Assembly: GCF_040276065.1 (NCBI RefSeq)
Contig: NZ_JBELOI010000003.1
Coordinates: forward strand, 1 to 64,000
DNA from: Castellaniella sp040276065
Lineage (GTDB): Bacteria; Pseudomonadota; Gammaproteobacteria; Burkholderiales; Burkholderiaceae_B
Direction: 5' to 3'
Length of the DNA: 64,000 bases
Under the pieces are notes generated by a model. The model had not been told where the DNA came from, did no database searches, and saw only the letters and a program-made list of their open reading frames with translations. Each line of letters opens with the position of its first letter. The stretch's first letter is position 1. This document shows, piece after piece, positions 28,058-36,402 of this stretch. A program made the translations under genes and the position numbers.

Positions 28058-29155
28058 CTAGCGCCCGGACTTCAGTTCAGCCCACATGCGCGTCTGCAGG
28101 CGCTGGATGGGCAGGGGCTGGGGCTTGATCACGAACAGCGTGGCGGCCACCTCGGCGGGCGGATAGATCATGGGATTCTCGGCGACCTCTTTGATCACAT
28201 GCTTGCGCGCCTCCATGTTGGCGTTCGGATAGAACATGGTGTTGGTGATCGCGGCGTGCACCTCGGGCGTCTCGATGTAATTGATGAAGGCGTGCGCCTC
28301 GTCCACATGCTCGGCGCTCTTGGGGATGGCCATCGTGTCGAACCAGGCGGGCGCGCCGCCCTGGGGGATGAAATAATCGATCGCGTAGGTCTTGCCGGCC
28401 TCGCGGGCGCGCGCCGAGGCGATCATCACATCGCCCGAATACCCGTAGACCATGCACAGGCCGCCGGCAGCGAGCTCGTCGATATAGCCCGAGGAGCTGA
28501 ACTGGCGCACATACGGACGGATGGTCTTGAGCAAGGCCAGCGCAGCCTCGTAGTCCTTGGGCTCGCTGCTGTTGGAGTTCTTGCCCATATAGTGCAGGAC
28601 CGCGGGAAAAACCTGGGCGGCCTCATCCAGGATGGAAATTCCGCACCCCTGCAGCTTGGCGGCGTTCTCGGGCTTGAACAGCATGTCCCAGGAGCCCAGC
28701 GGCGCGTCGGCGCCCATCAGTTCGCGGACCTTGGTCACGTTGTAACCCAAGCCGTTGGTACCGTAGCCCCAGGGCACCAGATATTGATTACCGGGGTCGA
28801 CCGAGGCCACCAGCGCCATCAGGGCCGGGTCTAGGTACTTCCAGTTGGGAATCTTGGAGCGGTCGAGCTTCTGGAACAGGCCGCCCTCGATCTGACGCGC
28901 CGCATAGTTCGTCGAAGGCACGACCACGTCGTAGCCCGACTTGCCGGTCAGCAGCTTGGCCTGCAGCGTATCGTTGCTGTCGTAGACGTCGTAGCGGATC
29001 TTGATTCCGGTCGCTTTCTCGAACCCGGAGACCGTGTCCGGCGCGGTGTATTCGGCCCAGTTATAGACATTGACGACGCGCTCCTGCGCGCCTGCGGATG
29101 CGGCCGCCATCAGCGCGCCGGACACAAGAATGGCATGGGTGATGCCCAGTTTCAT
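28058..29155 (-). CDS. potF: Periplasmic polyamine-binding protein PotF
   Basis: A 365-residue extracytoplasmic binding protein of the PotF/PotD family. A signal peptide (about residues 1-23, cut after AGA) precedes VVNVYNWAEY, the usual first segment of PotF. The family segments YDVVVPSTNY, WGYGTNGLGYNV and YIDELAAGG are present. It captures putrescine or a related polyamine and delivers it to PotGHI. A 66-base gap follows kdkA; it may have its own promoter there. Confidence 0.93.
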   Translation of the reverse strand: MKLGITHAILVSGALMAAASAGAQERVVNVYNWAEYTAPDTVSGFEKATGIKIRYDVYDSNDTLQAKLLTGKSGYDVVVPSTNYAARQIEGGLFQKLDRSKIPNWKYLDPALMALVASVDPGNQYLVPWGYGTNGLGYNVTKVRELMGADAPLGSWDMLFKPENAAKLQGCGISILDEAAQVFPAVLHYMGKNSNSSEPKDYEAALALLKTIRPYVRQFSSSGYIDELAAGGLCMVYGYSGDVMIASARAREAGKTYAIDYFIPQGGAPAWFDTMAIPKSAEHVDEAHAFINYIETPEVHAAITNTMFYPNANMEARKHVIKEVAENPMIYPPAEVAATLFVIKPQPLPIQRLQTRMWAELKSGR

Positions 29156-29186
29156 GGCAAAGCCCCCTCTCGTAGTGAAAAACGGG

Positions 29187-29217
29187 AAAAAAAGGACCGA
29201 CTCATGCCGCCGGCATG
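29187..29217 (-). terminator. Possible terminator after kdkA
   Basis: A hairpin (CATGCC-GCC-GGCATG, 29203-29217 when the flanks are included) lies just past the kdkA stop. On the minus strand it is followed, about ten bases on, by seven T's (plus-strand A's at 29187-29193). The gap between stem and T-run is longer than usual, so factor-independent termination is uncertain. Confidence 0.35.
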
Positions 29218-29221
29218 GCGT

Positions 29222-30010
29222 TCAGCAAGGCGGACGCCCATAGGCCGAACGCAACGCGTCCCACCACCGCGCACCGGGCGCGCCGCACACCTTAACCAAA
29301 GAGCGCCGCAGACGCAACAGGTTTTTCCGGCGCTGTCCCTGGGACACCACACCCACGACCGCCCGATCGAAATCGATCAGCCAGACCCGCCCCTGTTCGT
29401 CAAGCAAAATATTATGCGCATTCAGGTCGGCGTGCGAGACCCCCGCCTCGTGCATCGCATGGATGGCGCGGGCCACGGGCAGTGGATCCACGGCGTCAAC
29501 CGGCCCGGCGGCGCGCGCCGCATCGGGGACGGCAGTCGCGCCGAGACATCCGGCCAGGGTCCGCGCCCCCGGAACCCGCGCGACCAGGATGGCGGCCCGA
29601 TAGCCAAAGCCGTGACGCCAATAGGCCGCTCCGAGCGGCTCGGGCACCGCCACGCCCGCCGTCCGCAGGCGGGCCAGGACCGCATACTCGGCGAACGAGC
29701 GCGTGCGCGCCGCCCCCAGCCAGAAATATGCTTCCCGCCCCAGGCGGGCACGCAGACCGCCGCGGCGGTAATGGCGCAGCACGGCCGCGCCGAAAGGCCC
29801 CTGGACGAACCAGGCGGCCTGCCTGCCGCCCTCGCCGACAGGCAGGCCGCCGACAGCCTGCGGATCGAACCACTCGGGGCCGGCGCTCTTCGCCAGGAAC
29901 CCGGGCACGCACAGCGCGCCGCCGTCGAACGCGAGGACGTGCCCCCGCTCGGGCCCGCATCCGATCAACGCCACGCGCTCCGCGCCCCGGTGTCGCGCCT
30001 CATGCCCCAT
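29222..30010 (-). CDS. kdkA: 3-deoxy-D-manno-octulosonic acid (Kdo) kinase
   Basis: A protein of about 262 residues in the KdkA family, a eukaryotic-kinase-like fold. It shows GPFGAAVLRHYRRGG with the WFVQ strand typical of KdkA, the catalytic loop HADLNAHNILLD (HxDxxxxN) and the metal motif LIDFDRA. It phosphorylates the single Kdo of the inner core, as in Haemophilus and Bordetella, implying a one-Kdo LPS. The start is uncertain (ATGs at 30034, 30016 and 30010); all lie near the radA stop, which it overlaps. Confidence 0.9.
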   Translation of the reverse strand: MGHEARHRGAERVALIGCGPERGHVLAFDGGALCVPGFLAKSAGPEWFDPQAVGGLPVGEGGRQAAWFVQGPFGAAVLRHYRRGGLRARLGREAYFWLGAARTRSFAEYAVLARLRTAGVAVPEPLGAAYWRHGFGYRAAILVARVPGARTLAGCLGATAVPDAARAAGPVDAVDPLPVARAIHAMHEAGVSHADLNAHNILLDEQGRVWLIDFDRAVVGVVSQGQRRKNLLRLRRSLVKVCGAPGARWWDALRSAYGRPPC

Positions 30011-31364
30011 CCTCATCGAACACGTGCAATGCATCCTCGATGCGTTCGATGGCGTGGATGCGCAGGCCCTCGATAGGCTGGCGCGGCAGGTTGGCCTTGG
30101 GGATCACGGCCCGCCCGAAACCGAGCTTGGCGGCCTCGCGCAGGCGCTCCTGGCCTCGGGGCGCAGGTCGCACCTCGCCCGCCAAGCCGATCTCGCCAAA
30201 GGCCAACAGGCCCGCCGGCATCGGCCGGTTGCGCATGGACGACAGGATCGCCAGGCAGACCGCGAGGTCGGCGGCGGGCTCCATGATGCGCACCCCGCCC
30301 ACCGCATTGACGAAGACGTCCTGGTCGAACGTCGCCACCCCGGCATGCCGGTGCAGCACCGCCAGCAGCATAGCCAGCCGCGCGCTCTCGAGCCCCACGG
30401 ACAGACGCCGCGGGTTGGGCACGTGCGCGGTGTCGACCAGCGCCTGGACCTCCACCAGCAGCGGGCGCGTGCCTTCCTGGGTGGCCATCACGCAGGATCC
30501 CGCCACGTCGCGCGCGTGCCCCGAGAGGAACAGCGCGGAGGGGTTGCTGACGCCCCTCAGGCCGCGGTCCGTCATCGCGAACACCCCGAGTTCGTTGACC
30601 GCGCCATAGCGGTTCTTGATCGCGCGCACCAGGCGGAAGGATGAATGGGTGTCGCCCTCGAAATACAGGACCGTATCGACAATATGCTCGAGTACGCGCG
30701 GGCCGGCCAGCGCGCCGTCCTTGGTCACGTGGCCGATCAGGATCAGGGTCACGCCGGTCTGCTTGGCAATCCGGGTGAGTTGGGCCGCACATTCCCGCAC
30801 CTGCGAAACCGAGCCCGGTGCCGCGCTGAGTTCGCCCGAATACAGCGTCTGGATCGAATCAATCACGGCGACGTCCGGCTGGCGTTCGACCAGCGCCTGG
30901 GTGATCAACTCGAGGCGGATTTCAGCCAGCAAGTCGACACCCTCGCCCGAGACCTCCAGGCGCTGCGCCCTCAGCGCCACCTGCTCGGCGGATTCCTCGC
31001 CCGTGACATACAGGACCGGCCCCGCGCGCGCCATGCTGGCCAGCGCCTGCAGCAGCAGCGTGGATTTACCGATGCCCGGATCGCCACCGATCAGGACCAC
31101 CGCCCCCTGGACCAGCCCGCCGCCCAGGACGCGGTCGAATTCGGCGATGCCCGTGGGATTGCGCGCCTGCTCGCGCGCCTCGATCTGTGCCAGGCTGCGC
31201 ACCGGTGTGGCTGCCGCCAGCGGCGCGAAGCGATGCGCCGGACCGGCGGATTGACGGGATTCCTGCAGCGTGTTCCAGGCCCCGCAGTGCGGGCAGCGAC
31301 CCTCCCATTTCGGGGTCTCGCCGCCGCAGTCCGCGCAGACGAACAGCGTCTTTGCCTTGGCCAT
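30000..31364 (-). CDS. radA: DNA repair protein RadA (Sms)
   Basis: A 454-residue RecA-related helicase for branch migration in recombination. An N-terminal zinc finger has C10, C13, C24 and C27. Walker A GGDPGIGKST is at 93-102. The RadA-specific motif reads KNRYG (250-254) instead of the usual KNRFG. The C-terminal Lon-like domain (from about 275, with ARLAMLLAVLHRH) is complete. Starts two bases after the stop of the upstream SDR gene, so it belongs to the alr operon. Confidence 0.95.
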   Translation of the reverse strand: MAKAKTLFVCADCGGETPKWEGRCPHCGAWNTLQESRQSAGPAHRFAPLAAATPVRSLAQIEAREQARNPTGIAEFDRVLGGGLVQGAVVLIGGDPGIGKSTLLLQALASMARAGPVLYVTGEESAEQVALRAQRLEVSGEGVDLLAEIRLELITQALVERQPDVAVIDSIQTLYSGELSAAPGSVSQVRECAAQLTRIAKQTGVTLILIGHVTKDGALAGPRVLEHIVDTVLYFEGDTHSSFRLVRAIKNRYGAVNELGVFAMTDRGLRGVSNPSALFLSGHARDVAGSCVMATQEGTRPLLVEVQALVDTAHVPNPRRLSVGLESARLAMLLAVLHRHAGVATFDQDVFVNAVGGVRIMEPAADLAVCLAILSSMRNRPMPAGLLAFGEIGLAGEVRPAPRGQERLREAAKLGFGRAVIPKANLPRQPIEGLRIHAIERIEDALHVFDEDGA

Positions 31365-31366
31365 GA

Positions 31367-32083
31367 TCAGCGGCCCGCGAGGCTGCCACCCCCGTCCACC
31401 CCGAGTTCCTGGCCCGTGATGTAAGCCGCCTCGTCCGACAGTAGAAACGTGACGGCGGCCGCCACCTCGGCCGCCTGGCCCAGGCGGCCCATGGGAATGG
31501 TGGCGAGCACGTCGCGCTCGGCATCGCTGCCCACGGGGTACTCCGCGCGAAACAGGCCGGTTTCGATCGGGCCGGGCGACACCGCGTTGACGGTGATTCC
31601 GTGCGGCGCCAATTCCAGGGCCCAGGTCCGGGTACAGCCCAGCAGCGCGCTCTTGGCGGCCGAATAGCTGGTGTGTCCGGCGGACCCGTGGACCGCGCGG
31701 CCGCAGATATTCACGATCCGTCCTGACTTGCGCGCCTTCATCGAGGTCGTGAAGGCCTGCACGACCTGCACCGAAACGCGCACGTTCAAGTCGAAGGCCT
31801 GGTAGAGGGACGCCAAGCCGACCTCGCCCAACGCCTCGGGCAGGGCCGGCCCGACGCTGTTGACCAGCGCATCGACCGGGTACTTTTCCCGGATGACGCG
31901 CAGGACCTCCTCGGTCTCACCGGCATTGGAGAGATCGCACCCGTACAAATATCCGGGAAAGTCGATGTCCTGGACATTGCGGGCCAAGCCCACCACATGG
32001 CAGCCCTGATCGGCCAGCCGCTGGCTGATGGCCCAGCCGATACCCTTGGTCGCGCCCGTCACCAGCACACAATTGTTTTTCAC
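31367..32083 (-). CDS. SDR family oxidoreductase (FabG-like), catalytic Ser replaced by Cys
   Basis: A 238-residue classical short-chain dehydrogenase. The NAD(P) loop is TGATKGIG (9-16), N100 is in FDLN, and the Y140-x3-K144 pair (YSAAK) is intact. The position 13 residues before the tyrosine, normally serine, is Cys127 (NICGRA). It is annotated FabG-like because of the fold and PGPIETGLF tail; true ketoacyl-ACP reductase activity is not assured. It uses a GTG start, with GAGGGG 7 bases upstream. The stop of alr (TAA) abuts the GTG. Confidence 0.85.
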   Translation of the reverse strand: MKNNCVLVTGATKGIGWAISQRLADQGCHVVGLARNVQDIDFPGYLYGCDLSNAGETEEVLRVIREKYPVDALVNSVGPALPEALGEVGLASLYQAFDLNVRVSVQVVQAFTTSMKARKSGRIVNICGRAVHGSAGHTSYSAAKSALLGCTRTWALELAPHGITVNAVSPGPIETGLFRAEYPVGSDAERDVLATIPMGRLGQAAEVAAAVTFLLSDEAAYITGQELGVDGGGSLAGR

Positions 32084-33235
32084 TTACGGCCCCTCGTCGG
32101 AAGATGGCGCGGCGCCCGCGCCCTGGACGCGCCTCGGGACCCGCGGGGCCACGGCGCACAGGAGTTCGTAGCCGATGGTCCCGCAGGGGCGGGCCACCTC
32201 GTCGACGGAAGGCCCGCCCTCCCCCCAAAGCACCACCGGCGACCCGACGCGCGCCTGCGGCACGGGGTCGAGATCGGCCACCAGCATGTCCATGGATACC
32301 CGGCCCAGCACGCGCGTGCGCACGCCCTCGACGGTGATCGGGGTGCCGGTGGGGGCATGGCGCGGATAACCATCCGCATAACCGCAAGCAACCACGCCCA
32401 CCCGGGTGGCACGCTCGGCGACGTAACAGTGACCGTAGCCGACGGCGCCGCCGGCGGGCACGGTGTGCGTGCTGATCAGCCGGGAGCTCAAGGTCATTGC
32501 CGGGCGCAGCCCCATGGATTCTGCCGAACGCTCGTCGAACGGCGAACCGCCGTACAGGCAAATCCCCGGGCGCACCCATTGCTCGCCCCCCGAGACCCCG
32601 GCAGCCAGGCCCTCGGTGAGGGTCGCGGCCGAGTTGCAGACGCTGACCGGCCCAGGCAAGCCCTCGGTCACCTGGGCGAAAACCCGCAACTGTCCGGCGG
32701 TCTCGACCGGGTCGTCGTCGGCCCGTGCAAAGTGGGTCATCTTGCCGACGGCGCCCAAAACGCCCTCGGCCTGCAGATCGAGGGCGCGCCGATAGGCCGC
32801 ACGATACTGATCGGGCTGAAATCCCAGGCGATGCATGCCGGAGTTGAGCTTGACGAAGGCGTCCAGGGCGTGGCGCACCTGGCCCGCCTCGAGCATCTCG
32901 AGCTGCTCGGCGCAATGGATTGCGGTCGTGATCCGGTAGTGATCCAGCACCTCGATGTCAGCCGGCTCGAAGAACCCCTCGAGCAGCAGCAAGGGGCCGC
33001 TCCAGCCGTGTTCGCGGCAGCGCACCGCCTCGTCGAGATCCAGCATCGCCAGTCCATCGGCCTGGGCGAACCCTTCGACCGCCGGCTCGATCCCATGGCC
33101 GTATGCATTGGCCTTGATCACTGCCCACACCGAGGGACGCGGCACCGTGGCGCTCCGGCTCAACATGCCGGCGACGGTTTCCAGATTGTGGGACAAGGCT
33201 GGCACGTGGACGGTGGCCAGGATCGGGCGCGGCAT
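32084..33235 (-). CDS. alr: Alanine racemase
   Basis: A 383-residue PLP enzyme that makes D-alanine for peptidoglycan. The PLP lysine is K41 in AVIKANAYGHG. The C-terminal beta domain has GYGHCYVAERAT and ACGYADGYPRH. A TTG at 33247 is possible, but the ATG at 33235 follows GGGGGA at a good distance and gives the normal MPRPILATV start. First gene of alr-SDR-radA-kdkA and divergent from hpnC. Confidence 0.94.
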   Translation of the reverse strand: MPRPILATVHVPALSHNLETVAGMLSRSATVPRPSVWAVIKANAYGHGIEPAVEGFAQADGLAMLDLDEAVRCREHGWSGPLLLLEGFFEPADIEVLDHYRITTAIHCAEQLEMLEAGQVRHALDAFVKLNSGMHRLGFQPDQYRAAYRRALDLQAEGVLGAVGKMTHFARADDDPVETAGQLRVFAQVTEGLPGPVSVCNSAATLTEGLAAGVSGGEQWVRPGICLYGGSPFDERSAESMGLRPAMTLSSRLISTHTVPAGGAVGYGHCYVAERATRVGVVACGYADGYPRHAPTGTPITVEGVRTRVLGRVSMDMLVADLDPVPQARVGSPVVLWGEGGPSVDEVARPCGTIGYELLCAVAPRVPRRVQGAGAAPSSDEGP

Positions 33236-33286
33236 GGAATCCCCCAAGACGAGAAGAACGGCAGCTACCTGATAGCCGCCGCTCAG

Positions 33287-33292
33287 TATACT
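33287..33292 (+). promoter_or_regulatory. Putative -10 element of hpnC
   Basis: TATACT (5/6 match to the -10 consensus) ends 8 bases before the hpnC ATG at 33301, so a transcript would begin almost at the start codon. There is no ribosome-binding site in front of the ATG and no good -35. Confidence 0.35.
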
Positions 33293-33300
33293 GCCTGATT

Positions 33301-34188
33301 ATGGCTGTCGATCATTATGAAAATTTCCCCGTCGCCTCGCTGCTGCTGCCCGCAAGGCTGCGTCCGGCGGTGCGCCACGTCTACGCCTTTGCCCGCGCGG
33401 CGGATGATATCGCCGACGAGGGCGAGGCGTGCGTCGAGGAGCGCGCGCGCCAGCTCGAGGCCTGGCGCGCCGCCCTGCATGCGCTGGCCGCGCGGCGCGA
33501 TCCCTGTGCCGGCCTGGATCCCGCCCATGGGCCGATCTTCCACAACCTCGCCGGGACGATCGCCCGCCACAGCCTGCCCATCCAGCCGTTCCTCGACCTG
33601 CTCTCGGCATTTTCGCAGGACCTGCGCACGACGCGCTATGCCGACGAGGCCGGGCTGCTGGACTACTGCCGGCGCTCGGCCGATCCGGTGGGCCGCATCA
33701 TGCTGCACCTGTTCGGGGCCGCCGACTCGCACAACCTCGGCCAGTCCGACGCCATCTGCACCGGGCTGCAGCGCGTGAATTTCTGCCAAGACGTCGCCAT
33801 CGACTGGGCCAAGGGCCGGCTCTACATCCCACAAGACAGCCTGGCGCGCCACGGCGTGGACGAATCCTACATCGACGCCTGCACGCGGCAACCGCCGGAC
33901 CGGCCCTCGGAGGCCTGGCAGGCCCTGATGCGCGAGCAGGCCGCCCAGGCGGGCGCCGCGCTGGTGGCGGGGGCCGCCCTGGCTTGGCGGCTGCCCGGAC
34001 GCATCGGCCTGGAGCTGCGCCTGGTGGTGCACGGCGGCCTGCGCATCCTCGAGAAGCTCGAGCACCGCGGCTATGACGTCTTCGCCCAGCGCCCGACCCT
34101 CACACGCGGCGATGGCTTGCTGCTATGCTGGCGCGCGTTGTGCACCGCATGCCCCACTCCTCGCCCGTTTCCCGACCCCAGACGATGA
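33301..34188 (+). CDS. hpnC: Hydroxysqualene synthase HpnC
   Basis: A 295-residue member of the trans-isoprenyl diphosphate synthase fold. The N-terminus VDHYENFPVASLLLP is the HpnC signature. Two aspartate-rich motifs are present: ADDIADE (first) and NFCQDVAIDWAKGRLYIP (second). HpnC turns presqualene diphosphate into hydroxysqualene. The stop overlaps the hpnD start (ATGA). Confidence 0.93.
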   Translation: MAVDHYENFPVASLLLPARLRPAVRHVYAFARAADDIADEGEACVEERARQLEAWRAALHALAARRDPCAGLDPAHGPIFHNLAGTIARHSLPIQPFLDLLSAFSQDLRTTRYADEAGLLDYCRRSADPVGRIMLHLFGAADSHNLGQSDAICTGLQRVNFCQDVAIDWAKGRLYIPQDSLARHGVDESYIDACTRQPPDRPSEAWQALMREQAAQAGAALVAGAALAWRLPGRIGLELRLVVHGGLRILEKLEHRGYDVFAQRPTLTRGDGLLLCWRALCTACPTPRPFPDPRR

Positions 34189-35051
34189 ATCCCGACGACT
34201 ACTGCCAACAAAAGGCCGCGCGCAGCGGCTCGAGCTTCTACTACGCCTTTCTGTTCCTGCCGCCCGAGCGGCGCAAGGCGATCACGGCACTGTACGCGTT
34301 CTGCCGCGAGGTCGACGACATCGTCGACGAGACCTCCGAACCCTCGGTCGCCCGGATGAAGCTCGCCTGGTGGCGCACGCAGGTCGAACAGATGTTCCAG
34401 GGTTCGCCCGATCACCCGGTGGCCATCGCCCTGGCGCGTTACATCGAGCCCTTCGGCCTGCGCCCCGACCCGCTGTACGCGGTGATCGAGGGCATGGAGA
34501 TGGATTTGGACCAGTTCCGCTACCCGGACTGGGCAGCCCTGCGCAAATATTGCTGGCACGTGGCCGGCGTGGTGGGCGAGCTCAGCGCGGCGATCTTCGG
34601 CCACACCGATCCGCGCACGCTCGTATATGCTGAAACGCTGGGCCTGGCCTTCCAGATGACCAACATCATCCGCGATGTGGGTGACGATGCGCGCCGCGGC
34701 CGGATTTACCTGCCGGCCGACGAAATGGAGCGCTTCGGCGTCACGGTGGACGACATCCTCGATGCCCGCCACTCCGAGCGGTTCGAAGCCCTGATGGCCT
34801 TCCAGACGCAGCGCGCCCGCGATCTGTACCGGGATGCGATGCGCGCCCTGCCCGACGCCGACCGGCGCGCCCAGCGTCCGGGGCTGATGATGGCCGCGAT
34901 CTACCACGCCCTGCTTGGCGAGATCGAGCGCGACCGCTGGCACGTCCTCGACCAACGCATCGCCCTCACCCCGATCCGCAAGTTCTGGCTCGCCTGGAAA
35001 ATCTGGGTCACCGGAGGACACGGACTGATCGGGCGGCTGGCCGGCCCATGA
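34185..35051 (+). CDS. hpnD: Presqualene diphosphate synthase HpnD
   Basis: A 288-residue prenyl-condensing enzyme that joins two farnesyl diphosphates. Aspartate motifs are VDDIVDE and IIRDVGDDARRGRIYLP. The ATG at 34185 starts MNPDDYCQQK, the expected N-terminus; the frame is open upstream inside hpnC but only as a shadow. Its substrate comes from IspA, encoded elsewhere in this window. Coupled to hpnC and hpnE by four-base overlaps. Confidence 0.94.
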   Translation: MNPDDYCQQKAARSGSSFYYAFLFLPPERRKAITALYAFCREVDDIVDETSEPSVARMKLAWWRTQVEQMFQGSPDHPVAIALARYIEPFGLRPDPLYAVIEGMEMDLDQFRYPDWAALRKYCWHVAGVVGELSAAIFGHTDPRTLVYAETLGLAFQMTNIIRDVGDDARRGRIYLPADEMERFGVTVDDILDARHSERFEALMAFQTQRARDLYRDAMRALPDADRRAQRPGLMMAAIYHALLGEIERDRWHVLDQRIALTPIRKFWLAWKIWVTGGHGLIGRLAGP

Positions 35052-36340
35052 GGGTCGCCGTCATCGGCGCGGGCTGGGCCGGCCTGGCCGCCGCCCTGCG
35101 GCTGCGGCGGATGGGCTGCGAACCATGGGTCTTCGAGGCCGCGCGCCACAGCGGCGGGCGAGCCCGCGCCGTGTCCAGGCCCGGCCTGGGGACGATCGAT
35201 TGCGGCCAGCACATCCTGTTGGGCGCCTATCGTGAAACGCTGGACCTGATGCGCGAACTCGGCGTGGACCCTGACACGGCGTTTCACGCCCAGACCCTGC
35301 GGCTGGCCTCGGCCGATCGACGGTTCCAACTGGGCGCCTGGCCCCTGCCCGCCCCTGCCCACGCCTTGGGCATTCTGTTGGGCGGGCGCGGCCTGAGCGC
35401 GCGCGAACGCTGGAGCCTCGCCCGCATCCTGGGCGCGCTCGGCGCCCGCGCGGCCGACCCTGTGGACACCGACACCGTATCCCGCTGGCTGGGCCGGCTG
35501 GGCTGCCCCGAACGCCTGCGCCGACTGCTGTGGGATCCCTTGTGCCTGGCCGCGATGAACACCCCCTCAGAGGTCGCCGACGCGCGCCTGTTCGTCCGGG
35601 TGCTGCGCGACAGCCTGGGCGCCGGTGCGCACGCCAGCCGCCTGCTGATCCCGCGCGGCACCCTGGACGAGCTGTGGCCCGACCAGGCTCGCGCGCGCCT
35701 GCCACGGCTCGCCGTCGGCCATCGCGTGGGCGCGCTGGAGGCCGTGCCCAGCAGCGGCTATCGGGTGGATGATGCGGTCTTCGACGCGGTGGTCCTGGCC
35801 ACGCCGCCCAGCGAAGCGGCACGCTTGCTCCAGGGCCTGCCGGGCGGCGCACAGTGGCTCGCCGACTGGCCCCAGTGGCGCTTCGAGGGCATCGGCACCG
35901 TCACCCTGCGCCTCGAACACCCCTGGGGCTCAGGCGAGGCCATGCGCATGCTCGAGGAAAAATCCGACCACGGGGCATACGGACAATGGCTGTTTGACCG
36001 CAGCGCCGTCACGGACGGAGCGGCCGCCTGCCTGGTACACACCGTCATCAGCGGGGCCAGCCGCACGACCGGCCGCGACACGACCGCCATCATTGAGGGG
36101 GTGATCGGGCAGATTCGCGAGCAGGCGCCCGAGCGGCTGCCCGCTGTCCTCGCCAGCACCCTGATCACCGAAAAGCGCGCCACCTTCAGCGCGGTTCCCG
36201 GCCTGCGCCGGCCCGCGAACCGCACGCCCTGGCCGCGCCTGACGCTAGCGGGCGACTGGACCGACACAGGCTATCCCGCCGTCCTCGAAGGCGCCGTGCG
36301 CAGCGGCCACCGGGCCGCCGAAGCGCTGGCGCTCGACTGA
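35048..36340 (+). CDS. hpnE: Hydroxysqualene dehydroxylase HpnE
   Basis: A 430-residue FAD-dependent amine-oxidase/desaturase-fold enzyme. The FAD loop is GAGWAGLAAALRL (8-20) and the C-terminus carries LAGDWTDTGYPAVLEGAVRSG, typical of the family. It reduces hydroxysqualene to squalene, completing the three-step bacterial route. The cyclase (shc) is not nearby. Last gene of the hpnCDE operon. Confidence 0.93.
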   Translation: MRVAVIGAGWAGLAAALRLRRMGCEPWVFEAARHSGGRARAVSRPGLGTIDCGQHILLGAYRETLDLMRELGVDPDTAFHAQTLRLASADRRFQLGAWPLPAPAHALGILLGGRGLSARERWSLARILGALGARAADPVDTDTVSRWLGRLGCPERLRRLLWDPLCLAAMNTPSEVADARLFVRVLRDSLGAGAHASRLLIPRGTLDELWPDQARARLPRLAVGHRVGALEAVPSSGYRVDDAVFDAVVLATPPSEAARLLQGLPGGAQWLADWPQWRFEGIGTVTLRLEHPWGSGEAMRMLEEKSDHGAYGQWLFDRSAVTDGAAACLVHTVISGASRTTGRDTTAIIEGVIGQIREQAPERLPAVLASTLITEKRATFSAVPGLRRPANRTPWPRLTLAGDWTDTGYPAVLEGAVRSGHRAAEALALD

Positions 36341-36359
36341 GGACGCCCCTCGGGGGCCG

Positions 36360-36376
36360 GGCGCGCCTTCCGCGCC
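36360..36376. terminator. GC hairpin between convergent hpnE and thrC
   Basis: GGCGCG-CCTTC-CGCGCC forms a 6-bp stem with a 5-base loop in the 62-base gap between the stops of hpnE and thrC. There is no T-run on either side, so it would be at best a weak or Rho-assisted stop. Confidence 0.3.
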
Positions 36377-36402
36377 TGTCGATCGAACCGCGGCGGCGCG
36401 CG

